Assembly: GCA_903884535.1 (NCBI GenBank)
Contig: CAISEZ010000120.1
Location: 1 to 64,000 of the forward strand
Length of the DNA: 64,000 nucleotides
Source of the DNA: an uncultured Verrucomicrobia subdivision 3 bacterium
GTDB lineage: Bacteria > Verrucomicrobiota > Verrucomicrobiia > Limisphaerales > UBA11358
Reading direction: 5' to 3'
The notes beneath the pieces were generated by a model. That model ran no database searches. It was not told the origin of the DNA and worked only from the letters and a program-made list of their open reading frames with translations. This document shows positions 42,023-50,855 of this stretch, piece by piece; the stretch's first letter is position 1, and the number at the start of each line of letters is the position of its first letter. The translations under genes were made by a program, and so were the position numbers.

Positions 42023-42348
42023 CGACCAGCTTTTGCAGTGAATCCCCATCGACCATAAACGGTCCTATTTTTGCCCGCCCTCGCCGAGCAGATTTTCTGT
42101 TCCCTTTCAAGACAGCGCAAGACACGGCTGTCTTGAACATTTTATTTTGGGGCTGGCGCCGGCTCGTCGCTAAAAAATGTTTCCTTTTTTTTTATTCCGG
42201 ACCCGTTTTTTAAAAACTCGCAAACCGCCCGTTTTCATTGGCTACCTTCCGTGTCTAGCTGACGGCTGGCGGGTGGCTTTAGTAGATTTCAAGCCGGTTG
42301 TCCGGCGGCAAAAAACAAGTTGGCAACCCTTATGCGTAAGCACGGTCA
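42023..42348. other. Intergenic region after the aminotransferase
   Basis: About 326 bases with a terminator hairpin near its start (listed separately), a T-rich stretch and no plausible gene. The right half presumably carries the promoter of the fibronectin-type surface protein. Confidence 0.5.
42106..42150 (+). terminator. Terminator after the DegT aminotransferase
   Basis: TTCAAGACAGC (42106-42116) and GCTGTCTTGAA (42127-42137) form a perfect 11-bp stem with a ten-base loop, followed by CATTTTATTTT. Confidence 0.7.
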
Positions 42349-43539
42349 ATGTCGTGCAGCGCAAACAATTTTCGGGCGAAAGGCTTCGGTTTTCTTTTCG
42401 GGAGCTGGTTGGCTTTGGCCCTGCAACTGCCCGCGCTGGCGACCCAGAGCGTGACGCTGGTCTGGAATCCGAACACGGACACCAACGTGGCCGGCTACCG
42501 GATTTATTATGGCACGGTCAGCCAAAACTACACCAATGTCGTGACGGTGGGCAATGTTACCAATACGGTCATCAGTGGGCTGGCCGATGCGACGACTTTT
42601 TTCTTTGCCGCCACTACAACCGATGCTGCCGGCGACGAAAGCGCTTTTTCTAATGAGGCGTCGTTTTCAACGGCGGCGGCTGTGGTGGTTAACCAACCGC
42701 CCACTTTGAACAGTCTCACCAATGTGATTGTTTATAAAAATGCCGGCCTGCAAACCATCGCGTTGAGCGGAATCACCTCGGGCTCACCCACCGAGAATCA
42801 AGTTCTTAAAGTGACGTCGACCACCAGCAACGCCAGCCTCACCGGCACGCCGACGGTGACTTATACCAGCCCCAACAGCACCGGCACGCTAGTATTCAAA
42901 CCTTCCGCCACGCTGACTGGTTCATGTAAAATCACGGTTACGGTCAATGACGGCGGCACGAGCAACAACATCATCGCCCAGACATTTTCCGTTACGGTGG
43001 TTGCCCCGCCCAATCCGAATACCCCGAAGTTTGCCCAGCCTTTGACCAACAGCGTGGCGACCGTCGGACAAACGACCGCTTTGAGCGCGGTCGTCACTGG
43101 GAAAGCTCCCTTCAGGTATCAATGGAAATTCAATGGCAAAAATCTGGCCACGGCCACGAGCGCCACATTGAAGCTGAAAAATATCAAAACCAGTCAGGCT
43201 GGCAGTTATTCCGTGACCGTTTCCAATGCCTATGGTTCGACTAACAGTGGCAACGTTCTCTTATCGGTTCTGGCAGTGTCTACCCCGCTGAAACAATTGA
43301 CCAGCGCATCGGTTAGTCCAGTCACTGTTGTCGCCGCCACCCTGACCTCGGCCAGGCAGACCAATGGCCAATTCGCCTTCCTCGTGACTGGCACCGTGGG
43401 TTCCAATTATGTGGTGCAGGCGTCGAGCGATATGAAAAACTGGTCTGTGGTGATGACCAATGCCGCTCCCTTCACGTTCACTGAACCAAACGCGAGCAGC
43501 TTCAATCAACGTTTTTACCGCGCCTATTCACAACCGTAA
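42349..43539 (+). CDS. Secreted fibronectin-III/Ig-like protein
   Basis: A 396-residue exported protein. The signal peptide is around LALALQLPALA. A fibronectin type III domain (about 33-110) shows VTLVWNPNTDTNVAGYRIYYG and ends SAFSNE. A cadherin/Ig-like beta-domain spans about 115-220, an Ig-like domain about 224-310 (YQWKFNGKNLATATS, AGSYSVTVSNAYGS). The C-terminal module (NYVVQASSDMKNWS, ending RFYRAYSQP) recurs in three other secreted proteins of this window. No catalytic residues are visible; adhesion or matrix binding is likely. It lies between two polysaccharide genes, possibly helping to hold the polymer at the surface. Confidence 0.72.
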   Translation: MSCSANNFRAKGFGFLFGSWLALALQLPALATQSVTLVWNPNTDTNVAGYRIYYGTVSQNYTNVVTVGNVTNTVISGLADATTFFFAATTTDAAGDESAFSNEASFSTAAAVVVNQPPTLNSLTNVIVYKNAGLQTIALSGITSGSPTENQVLKVTSTTSNASLTGTPTVTYTSPNSTGTLVFKPSATLTGSCKITVTVNDGGTSNNIIAQTFSVTVVAPPNPNTPKFAQPLTNSVATVGQTTALSAVVTGKAPFRYQWKFNGKNLATATSATLKLKNIKTSQAGSYSVTVSNAYGSTNSGNVLLSVLAVSTPLKQLTSASVSPVTVVAATLTSARQTNGQFAFLVTGTVGSNYVVQASSDMKNWSVVMTNAAPFTFTEPNASSFNQRFYRAYSQP

Positions 43540-43584
43540 TAACATTTAAGCTTTGGTTGGCATGGCCGATGCTAAACATAATTT

Positions 43585-43782
43585 ATGACATTCAAATATT
43601 CAGTCGCAATTAACAAATCTTGGATGCACACCGGCAGCACTGGTTTTTCGCTTGCCGGTATGATCGCCAAGCTACGGCGTGCGGTAAGCATCGAAATTCC
43701 AGTTGGTTACCAAGACGAAACTGGTTTTCATACCGGTGTGAAGTCGGCTGCCGAAGAAGCGAAGTGGCCGACCGCTTGGTAA
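43585..43782 (+). CDS. Small hypothetical protein, 65 residues
   Basis: ATG at 43585 opens a 65-codon frame. The middle and end (IEIPVGYQDETGFHTGVKSA, ending KWPTAW) read like genuine protein, mixing charged and aromatic residues with ordinary codon choice. No signal peptide, helix or known motif is visible and no ribosome binding site is obvious. It lies between the surface protein and the antiterminator gene. Function unknown. Confidence 0.45.
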   Translation: MTFKYSVAINKSWMHTGSTGFSLAGMIAKLRRAVSIEIPVGYQDETGFHTGVKSAAEEAKWPTAW

Positions 43783-44230
43783 GATTGGAGCACGGCGTGT
43801 CCAGTTTTTAGTCGGTAGGCTGTTCAATCATTGGACAGTTGTCCGCTTCCGAAAAGCCAAGAACGATTCCAAATCGTTTTTCATCCAGCAGTTTTTTCCT
43901 AGTAGATTTTTTTCTTCCGCCTTTCCGTTCTTCTGCAAAAACACAAATCAAAGTTTAGTTTCAATTAGCATTTCAAAAACGGTGACTGATTGGCTCATAG
44001 TTTTTAATGGACATTCTTGTCACTTTTGTCTAATTTAGGGACATGGAGTCTCGGTTCGTCAAAAAAAAATTGGTTTTGAGGCGCACCAATCATGACAAAA
44101 TTTCAGCGAATCACGTTGCGACTGAATTGAGTTTGGCTGGGTGCGGATCATCCGCCAGTTTTTGGCAATTATACTTTAAATAAGATGTTTTTTTGCGAAT
44201 CCAAAATCAGTCGTGGTGTCGGCTTGAAAG

Positions 44231-44252
44231 CCATGGGTATTTCACCCCATGG
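44231..44252. promoter_or_regulatory. Inverted repeat before the antiterminator gene
   Basis: CCATGGG (44231-44237) and CCCATGG (44246-44252) flank eight bases, 57 bases before the start at 44309. It could be an operator or a hairpin in the leader RNA. Confidence 0.35.
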
Positions 44253-44308
44253 TCTTCCTTGGTTCCGGCCATTACTTTTTGCGGGTTCTTAATTTGGTCG
44301 GCAAAGAA

Positions 44309-44893
44309 ATGACAATGCAAATCAGCCATCCAGCTTGGTATAGTGCCCGGACAAAACTGAAGCACGAACACATTGCCGCAGCAAACCTGCGCAAACATTT
44401 GGGTTTGGAGGTTTTTTTTCCGCGATTACGCCTGGAAAAGATGACTCGGCGCGGCTTGGTGCGCGTGGTCGAACCGCTGTTTCCCTGCTACATTTTTGCC
44501 CGGTGCGTCATGGCCGAATGCATCAATGAAATACAACACACCTCCGGCATCAGCAGCATTGTTCATTTTGGCAGCCGAATCCCCGAGGTTCCGGATGCGA
44601 TCATAGCCGAGCTTCAAGCCTGTTTTGACGCGGATGCCGTCATCACGGTGGAGCACCACCTTTCGCCGGGGGATGCGGTGACGCTGGCCGACGGAGCGTT
44701 CGCTGGAATGCCGGCTTTGGTATTAAAAAGTTTGCCGGCGAAGAAAAGGTTGCAAATCTTGCTGGACATACTTGGCCAGCCAACTTCGGTGGAGGTTGGC
44801 CAAAATTCGGTGATCCAGCAACGGAACACGGTGGCGGACATGGCCCCGATTTTGGCCGCCGCTCCAGCCCATCGGGAAAGGTTGCGGGCTTGA
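44309..44893 (+). CDS. NusG/RfaH-type transcription antitermination factor
   Basis: A 194-residue specialised NusG paralogue. The N-terminal domain opens with PAWYSARTKLKHEHIAAANL, the NusG start (W-Y-x-x-x-T/R), followed by FFPRLRLEKMTRRG and PLFPCYIFARC. The C-terminal part contains a weak KOW-like segment (LSPGDAVTLADGAFAGM) typical of RfaH and UpxY proteins. Such factors ride on RNA polymerase to let it read through long polysaccharide operons. Placement directly before the initiating transferase and after a long leader supports that role. ATG 44309 was chosen; the frame is open further upstream without similarity. Confidence 0.88.
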   Translation: MTMQISHPAWYSARTKLKHEHIAAANLRKHLGLEVFFPRLRLEKMTRRGLVRVVEPLFPCYIFARCVMAECINEIQHTSGISSIVHFGSRIPEVPDAIIAELQACFDADAVITVEHHLSPGDAVTLADGAFAGMPALVLKSLPAKKRLQILLDILGQPTSVEVGQNSVIQQRNTVADMAPILAAAPAHRERLRA

Positions 44894-45002
44894 ATTTTAC
44901 GGTTTGAAAAATATGAAGACACCGCCGCCCATTGCGGGGTTGTTAGTTCGTTCAGGAAATCCATCCAAGCGAACATTTGCGGAGCCTTGCTGAATTACGG
45001 GC

Positions 45003-45710
45003 ATGATGAAAGTTCACGAAAACAACGGGATTCCACGCTGGAAACGCACGCTGGACGTCGCCGCCATTTTACTGGCGATGCCGGTGGTTTTGCTGTTGGC
45101 GGTGGTGATTGCAGTGGCGATTCGCACAACCTCGACCGGTCCATTTTTGTTCCAGCAGGAACGTGTTGGCTATCGCCGGCAACGATTCATGTGTCTCAAA
45201 TTCCGGACAATGTATTGCGGGGCCGAGACCGCCACGCATCAGGGGCACCTGAACAATCTGATGGCATCGGACGCTCCGATGGTGAAAATGGACGCCACCG
45301 GTGATTCCCGAATTATTCCGGTTGGTAAATTACTGCGGTCGTCCGGATTGGATGAATTGCCACAATTGATCAACGTCCTCAAGGGTGAAATGAGTCTGGT
45401 TGGCCCGCGCCCGTGTCTGCCTTACGAAGCGGAAAAATATCTGCCCTGGCAGCAGGAACGCTTTAACGCCGCGCCCGGCCTCACTGGATTATGGCAGGTC
45501 AGTGGCAAAAACCGGACCACGTTCACGCGCATGATGCAATTGGACATTGAATATACGCAAACCAAAAGCCTGTGGCTGGACTTGAAAATCATCTTCAAAA
45601 CCATCCCGGCATTGTTGGTGCAGATGTCCGACATGCGGCAGCGGAAAAAACAGCGCCCAATTTTGGTGGCCCCGGAACCGGTCATGTCCGTGCGGGTCAC
45701 AAATAATTAA
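45003..45710 (+). CDS. Undecaprenyl-phosphate sugar-1-phosphate transferase (polyprenyl glycosylphosphotransferase)
   Basis: A 235-residue membrane enzyme that loads the first sugar-1-phosphate onto the lipid carrier for exopolysaccharide assembly. It has the short form: one N-terminal hydrophobic segment (VAAILLAMPVVLLLAVVIAVAI) and the cytoplasmic catalytic domain with FQQERVGYRRQRFMCLKFRTM, LRSSGLDELPQLINVLKGEMSLVGPRP (spread over several motifs) and PGLTGLWQVSG. It lies 109 bases after the antiterminator gene. Which sugar it transfers cannot be read; the local genes suggest an acetamido sugar. Confidence 0.92.
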   Translation: MMKVHENNGIPRWKRTLDVAAILLAMPVVLLLAVVIAVAIRTTSTGPFLFQQERVGYRRQRFMCLKFRTMYCGAETATHQGHLNNLMASDAPMVKMDATGDSRIIPVGKLLRSSGLDELPQLINVLKGEMSLVGPRPCLPYEAEKYLPWQQERFNAAPGLTGLWQVSGKNRTTFTRMMQLDIEYTQTKSLWLDLKIIFKTIPALLVQMSDMRQRKKQRPILVAPEPVMSVRVTNN

Positions 45711-45788
45711 TTTTTTGCAAGAACGGCATTCGTGTTGCTCATTGGGACAGGGAAACATTAGAGACGCAAAACCTTAACTGAATCGATT

Positions 45789-46967
45789 ATGTCTAAAAAA
45801 ATTCGCCTGGGCGTGGCTGGGTGCGGTTACTGGGGACCGAACTTGATCCGCAATTTCCGTTCGCTGCCGGATTGCCATCTCAAAATGATGTGCGACCTGA
45901 ATACCTCGCGGCTCCGCCATCTCAAATCCCTTTACCCGGAAGTCGAGGGCGAAACGGATTACGCGCAAATGCTCAATGGCGTGAACCTTGACGCCGTCGT
46001 CATCGCCACCAGCGTGGCTCATCATTATCCGATGGCCAAAGCCGCGTTGCTCGCCGGCAAACACACGTTCATCGAAAAACCGATGGCCAGCTCGTCGGAA
46101 CATTGCGAGGAACTGATTGAAATCGCCAAGAAAAACGGCCTAGTGCTGATGACCGGCCACACGTTTCTTTATTCGCCCGTCGTCCGCAAAATTCAGGAGA
46201 TCATTAACAAAGGCGACATTGGCGACATCCGCTACATTTGCGCCCGCCGGCTCAATTTGGGGCTGTTCCAAAAGGACATCAACGTCGCTTGGGATTTGGC
46301 TCCACACGATTTGTCCATCATCATGTCCATCATGGGCGAGCAACCGCTCAGCGTGAATTGCCACGGCAGCGCGCATGTCACGCCGGGCATCGAAGATGTG
46401 ACGGCCATGTGCCTGACTTTTGCCAACCAGCGTTCCGCCATTATTCACAGCAGTTGGCTGGATCCGCGCAAAGTCCGCGAGATGACCATCGTCGGCAGCA
46501 AGCGGATGATTGTTTACGACGATCTGGCGCCGCTCGAAAAAATCCGCGTGTTTGACACTCGCGTGGAGCGTCCGCCGCATTACGACACGTTTGGCGAATT
46601 TCAATACGCCTATCATTACGGCGACATGTATGCGCCCTATATCAAGCAGGAAGAACCGCTGAAGACCGAATGCCAGCACTTTTTGGATTGCATCAAGACC
46701 GGTTCGAAACCCTTGAGTTGCGGCACGCGCGGCTGGGAACTGGTGAAAATTCTGGAAGCCTCGTCCGAGTCCTTGCGGCGAGGTGGTGAGGCGGTGGAAC
46801 TTTCCAAACCCACCAGCGATATTGTTTCCAAACCGGCCACCGCCAGCACGCGGAGCAAGCCTGCCAAATTGATGACAAATGGTTTGGCCCACAAACGCCG
46901 CGCCGCCAAAGCCAAAGCCAATGGCAATGCCCGAATTAAAATCGTGGTGAATGGCAACGGCCATTGA
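45789..46967 (+). CDS. Gfo/Idh/MocA oxidoreductase (WbpB-like)
   Basis: A 392-residue NAD(P)-dependent sugar oxidoreductase. The Rossmann motif GVAGCGYWGPNLIRNF is at the start and EKPMASS gives the catalytic lysine. It resembles WbpB, which oxidises UDP-GlcNAc-uronate at C3 in 2,3-diacetamido-uronic acid synthesis. The last 50 residues (from about SKPATAST) are a Lys/Ala/Asn-rich basic tail ending VNGNGH, which is not part of the family. A hexapeptide acetyltransferase follows nine bases later, as expected for a wbpB-wbpD pair. Confidence 0.85.
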   Translation: MSKKIRLGVAGCGYWGPNLIRNFRSLPDCHLKMMCDLNTSRLRHLKSLYPEVEGETDYAQMLNGVNLDAVVIATSVAHHYPMAKAALLAGKHTFIEKPMASSSEHCEELIEIAKKNGLVLMTGHTFLYSPVVRKIQEIINKGDIGDIRYICARRLNLGLFQKDINVAWDLAPHDLSIIMSIMGEQPLSVNCHGSAHVTPGIEDVTAMCLTFANQRSAIIHSSWLDPRKVREMTIVGSKRMIVYDDLAPLEKIRVFDTRVERPPHYDTFGEFQYAYHYGDMYAPYIKQEEPLKTECQHFLDCIKTGSKPLSCGTRGWELVKILEASSESLRRGGEAVELSKPTSDIVSKPATASTRSKPAKLMTNGLAHKRRAAKAKANGNARIKIVVNGNGH

Positions 46968-46976
46968 TCCGTCTGG

Positions 46977-47471
46977 ATGAATTCAGCTAATCAGCCGCTT
47001 CAGCGGATTGCGCCCGATGTGAAATTGGGGAAGAACGTCCGGATTTTTAGTTTCACGAATCTTTACGGCTGTGAAATCGGCGACGATGTGAAAATCGGCA
47101 CGTTCGTTGAAATCCAGAAAGGTTCCAAAATCGGGAACCGCTGCAAGATTTCCAGCCACACATTTATTTGCGAAGGCGTGACGCTCGAAGACGAGGTGTT
47201 TGTCGGCCACAACGTCGTGTTCACCAATGACCGGTATCCCCGCTCGACTGCCGACGGCAAATTGCAGACCGAAGCCGACTGGGCTTGCATTCCGACGCTC
47301 GTCAAGCATGGTGCGTCCATCGGTTCCGGCGCGGTGCTGCTCTGCGGCATCACCGTCGGCGAAAATGCGATGATCGGTGCCGGCAGCGTGGTCACCAAGG
47401 ACGTGCCCGCCGGCGCGACGGTCGCGGGCAACCCGGCGCGCATCATGAAACCGCGACCGCCCAAAACCTGA
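46977..47471 (+). CDS. Hexapeptide-repeat N-acetyltransferase (WbpD-like)
   Basis: A 164-residue left-handed beta-helix acetyltransferase. Repeated hexapeptides (such as IGDDVKIGTFVEIQ, IGNRCKI, VTLEDEVFVG) build the helix. The block VVFTNDRYPRS and IGAGSVVTKDVPAGA near the end match WbpD, which acetylates the 3-amino group of UDP-GlcNAc(3NH2)A. With the oxidoreductase before it and the aminotransferase at 40.9 kb this suggests production of a diacetamido-uronic acid. The next gene overlaps or follows within 24 bases. Confidence 0.87.
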   Translation: MNSANQPLQRIAPDVKLGKNVRIFSFTNLYGCEIGDDVKIGTFVEIQKGSKIGNRCKISSHTFICEGVTLEDEVFVGHNVVFTNDRYPRSTADGKLQTEADWACIPTLVKHGASIGSGAVLLCGITVGENAMIGAGSVVTKDVPAGATVAGNPARIMKPRPPKT

Positions 47472-47494
47472 TCGGTCGGCGGCGCAAAAAATTT

Positions 47495-48553
47495 GTGGTC
47501 ACGGATCAACTGGCGCTGGACTCGGCGCGGCGAATCAGTCCGCTGGAAATTTCAAATTGGGACGCGCTGGTCACCAGCCGCCCCGATTTTTCATTTTTCC
47601 ACGGCGCGGCTTGGGCCAGGGTGCTGATGGAAACCTACGGTTTCATCCCGTTTTATCTGGCAACGGGACCGGCGGATGCCCCGGAATCCGTGTTGCCGTT
47701 GATGGAAGTGGACAGTTGGCTGACCGGTCGGCGCGGGGTGGCGCTGCCGTTCACCGACGAATGCGCGCCGCTGGCTGTCAGCCAAGTGGACAACGAAAAA
47801 CTGTTTCAGCGCGCGGTGAAAATCGGCCGGGAGCGCGGCTGGAAATATATTGAATGCCGGGGCGGACGGAAGTTATTCGGCGAAGTTCCCGCCGCGCTTT
47901 CATTTTACGGCCACCACTTGGAACTGGCGACGGCCGAGGAAAAAATGTTTGGCCGGCTGGAAAGTTCCGTCCGCCGCGCGATCCGCAAATCGCAAAAAGA
48001 CGGCGTGACCGTGGAGATTTCGCAGGCGCTGGAAGCGGTGCGGATTTTTTACCGGCTGCAGGGCGCCACGCGGAAACGGCACGGGCTGCCGCCGCAGCCG
48101 TTTGAGTTTTTTGTGAACATTCACCGGCATATTCTGTCGCAGAATCAGGGCATGATCGCCGTGGCCCGGCAGGGCGGCCAGGCCGTCGCTGCGTCGGTTT
48201 ATTTTTTCCTGGGCGGCCGGGCGATTTACAAATACGGCGCGTCGGATCTGGCGCGGCAGGAGTTGCGGGCAAACAATTCGGTGATGTGGGAAGCCATCCG
48301 GTGGCTGGCACAACGCGGAGCGACGCAGTTGCATTTTGGCAAAACCGCCCGCGCCAACGTCGGGTTGCGGCGGTTCAAACTCGCGTGGGGCACCACCGAG
48401 GAAACGCTCGAATACGTGAAGTATGATTTGCGGAAAAACAGTTTTGTCACGGACACGGACGCGGTCAGCGGCTGGCACAATGCGGTGTTCCGGGCGTTGC
48501 CCGAAAGTCTGGCGCGGACGGCGGGAAACCTGCTCTACAAACATTGGGCGTGA
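47495..48553 (+). CDS. FemAB-like GNAT protein, polysaccharide-locus type
   Basis: An approximately 352-residue protein with tandem GNAT folds of the FemAB type, as found in exopolysaccharide and PEP-CTERM loci. The N-terminal half holds FFHGAAWARVLMETYGF; the C-terminal half has VYFFLGGRAIYKYGASD and WLAQRGATQLHFGKT, matching the conserved FemAB-like block. Its function is unknown; proposed roles are amino-acid transfer to a sugar polymer. No ATG fits; GTG at 47495 is the best start, and a longer frame to 47285 would overlap the acetyltransferase gene. wzc-like follows 36 bases later. Confidence 0.78.
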   Translation: MVTDQLALDSARRISPLEISNWDALVTSRPDFSFFHGAAWARVLMETYGFIPFYLATGPADAPESVLPLMEVDSWLTGRRGVALPFTDECAPLAVSQVDNEKLFQRAVKIGRERGWKYIECRGGRKLFGEVPAALSFYGHHLELATAEEKMFGRLESSVRRAIRKSQKDGVTVEISQALEAVRIFYRLQGATRKRHGLPPQPFEFFVNIHRHILSQNQGMIAVARQGGQAVAASVYFFLGGRAIYKYGASDLARQELRANNSVMWEAIRWLAQRGATQLHFGKTARANVGLRRFKLAWGTTEETLEYVKYDLRKNSFVTDTDAVSGWHNAVFRALPESLARTAGNLLYKHWA

Positions 48554-48589
48554 TTTTTCGCCGATTAACCAGTTTAATATAGATTATAA

Positions 48590-50839
48590 ATGAATAACAG
48601 CCGACCCATCGAGCCGCCGCCGAGCATCAGCTTGGGCGACATTTATTTTGTGGTGTTCCGCCACAAGTGGAAAATCGTCATCATGGCCCTGCTCGGCGTG
48701 ATGGCGGCAGCGGGGTATTACCTGCTCAAGACCCCGCCTTACCAATCGGAGGCGAAGCTGTTTATCCGCTACATTTCGGACAGCCACTCGGCGAACCCGT
48801 CGGACATCAACACGCGGGTCACTTCCATGACCGAAGGTGAGAGCATCATGAATTCCGAAATGGAAATCCTGACCAGCTTCGACTTGGCGGCGCAGGTGGC
48901 CACCAACATCGGCCCGGAAAAAATTCTGGCGCAACTCGGGGGCGGCAACGATCCGATTGCGGCCGCTTCCGCCATTCACGGCAATTTGAAGGTGGAAGTC
49001 TCCAAAGAAAGCAGCGTGGTCCACGTCACCTTCCACCACCCCGACCCGACGGTGGTGCGGCCGGTGCTGGCGGAAATCATCGCCGAATACCGCGACAAGC
49101 ATCTACAGGTGCATCGGGCCATCGGTCTTTCGGATGACTCGCTTACGGAAGAAACCACCCAACTCCGCATGCAGATCGCGCAGACCGAGGACGAGCTGCG
49201 CATGGCCAAGACCAACGCGGGCATCATCTCCATAGAGGATTCGGAAAAATCGTATTCGGAAGAAATCACGCGGATTCGCCGGGATCTGTTTCAGGCGGAA
49301 ACCGATTTGGCCGAGCATCAGGCCGGCTTGAATGAACTGGCCGGTAGAACAACCGCCAAAGCCGCAACCAACGCCACTTCGTCCGCCGCCAATATCCCCG
49401 CCGATGATTTGGCGAAATATAAAACCGTTTGCACTCAGCTTGCCTATCTTCAAAAGAGCGAAGATAATTATTTGTTTCAACAAGGCTACACCGAGGGAAA
49501 CATACTCGTCAAAGAGACGCGGGAGAAGAAAGCCGAGGCGACAAAAACCAAGTTGCAACTGGAAGAAAAATTTCCGGCCCTGCTGGATTTGGATATTGCC
49601 TTGCCCGGGACAACGGCGGTAGGCACCACGGACGGCACGGATACCCGGCTGTCGGCCTCGCTGCCGGTGCGGATCAAATCCCTGCGCCAGCAGCTCGCGC
49701 AAATCCAAGCGGACGCGGCCAAGCTGGACACCGCCGAGGCCAAGATCGCCGACCTTACTCGCAAGAAACAACTTCAGGAAAGTAATTACAAATACTACGC
49801 CGCCAGCCTGGAGCAGGCGCGCATTGACGAGGCGCTCGGGCCGGGGCGGGTTTCCAACATCAGCGAAATTCAGACGCCGTCACCGGCGTTTAAAGACTTT
49901 GGCAAGTTTTACAAAGCGATTTTCCTGCTGCTGGCGGGCGGGCTGGGCCTCGGCCTCGGCTGGGCGTTTCTGATTGAACTGGTGCTCGACCGCTCTCTCA
50001 AGCGGCCGGTGGATATCCAGACGAAATTGCACATCCCGTTCTTTTTATCCATTCCCGACTTGAACCAAAGCAGCCGCACCCGGCTGGCCGCGCCCAAGCG
50101 CGCGCAGCTCGCCTATAACGGCAAGGCCAAAACTGAGGCCGGTGGTGCGCCGGCACCGGTCAACGGCTCAGTCGAATTGACATCGTCGGAAGTCAACCGG
50201 CGGTTGCAGTCGCACTACGACGCGTTGCGCGACCGGCTGGTGGTTTATTTTGAATCCATCAACCTCACGCGCAAACCCAAGCTCGTGGCGGTGACGAGCA
50301 CTCACGAAGGCGCGGGCGTCAGCACCATTGCTGCCGGTCTGGCCGCCTCGCTTTCTGAAACGGGCGACGGGCGGGTGTTGCTCGTGGACATGAACCTCGA
50401 ACATGGCGCGGCGCAGCAGTTTTTTGACGGCCGGCCCAGCCTGCAAATTGACGATGCGCTGCAAAGCGAAAAACGCGACAGCGCCATGGTTCAGGAAAAT
50501 TTGTATGTCGTCTCAGAGGGATCCAACACCGAACGGCTGCCCCGCGCGCTGCCCAAACGTTTCGCCTCGCTCATCCCGAAACTCAAGGCGAGCGACTACG
50601 ATTACATCATCTTCGACATGCCGCCCGTTACGCCGACCAGTGTGACCACCCGGCTTGCCGGCTACATGGACACCGTGATGCTCGTGGTCGAATCCGAACA
50701 GACCGACCAATCGGTGGCCCTCCAGGCTAATGCTCTGCTCGCGCAGTCCAATGCCAACGTCACCGCCGTGCTGAACAAGACGCGCCAATACATTCCGGCC
50801 CGTCTGCACAAGGATATTCTCGGCGGCGAACAGTTCTAA
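48590..50839 (+). CDS. Wzc-like chain-length protein with degenerate kinase domain
   Basis: A 749-residue membrane protein. It has an N-terminal transmembrane helix (about 31-47), a Wzz domain, a long coiled-coil periplasmic region (about 175-420), a second helix at about 443-465, and a C-terminal domain related to bacterial tyrosine kinases. The ATP-binding motif reads STHEGAGVST: the invariant Walker A lysine is Val577. Walker A' (LLVDMNLE, Asp600) and Walker B (IIFDMPP, Asp676) are partly preserved; the usual C-terminal tyrosine cluster is missing. It is likely a structural chain-length and export organiser without kinase activity. ATG at 48590 lacks an obvious ribosome binding site. Confidence 0.87.
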   Translation: MNNSRPIEPPPSISLGDIYFVVFRHKWKIVIMALLGVMAAAGYYLLKTPPYQSEAKLFIRYISDSHSANPSDINTRVTSMTEGESIMNSEMEILTSFDLAAQVATNIGPEKILAQLGGGNDPIAAASAIHGNLKVEVSKESSVVHVTFHHPDPTVVRPVLAEIIAEYRDKHLQVHRAIGLSDDSLTEETTQLRMQIAQTEDELRMAKTNAGIISIEDSEKSYSEEITRIRRDLFQAETDLAEHQAGLNELAGRTTAKAATNATSSAANIPADDLAKYKTVCTQLAYLQKSEDNYLFQQGYTEGNILVKETREKKAEATKTKLQLEEKFPALLDLDIALPGTTAVGTTDGTDTRLSASLPVRIKSLRQQLAQIQADAAKLDTAEAKIADLTRKKQLQESNYKYYAASLEQARIDEALGPGRVSNISEIQTPSPAFKDFGKFYKAIFLLLAGGLGLGLGWAFLIELVLDRSLKRPVDIQTKLHIPFFLSIPDLNQSSRTRLAAPKRAQLAYNGKAKTEAGGAPAPVNGSVELTSSEVNRRLQSHYDALRDRLVVYFESINLTRKPKLVAVTSTHEGAGVSTIAAGLAASLSETGDGRVLLVDMNLEHGAAQQFFDGRPSLQIDDALQSEKRDSAMVQENLYVVSEGSNTERLPRALPKRFASLIPKLKASDYDYIIFDMPPVTPTSVTTRLAGYMDTVMLVVESEQTDQSVALQANALLAQSNANVTAVLNKTRQYIPARLHKDILGGEQF

Positions 50840-50855
50840 TTTTCCTTTTTTCTGC

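Larger units (their letters stand above)
43540..44308. other. AT-rich region upstream of the antiterminator gene
   Basis: About 770 bases, clearly richer in A/T than the rest of the window from about 43790 on. It contains one small plausible ORF (43585-43782) and an inverted repeat near 44231. The remainder looks like a long regulatory or untranslated leader of the exopolysaccharide operon; TATACT and TTTAAAT boxes lie at about 44170-44185. Confidence 0.5.

Noticed and set aside
44155-44185. Sigma-54 promoter before the antiterminator gene
   Set aside because: TGGCA is present but the GC of the -12 element is missing at the required spacing.
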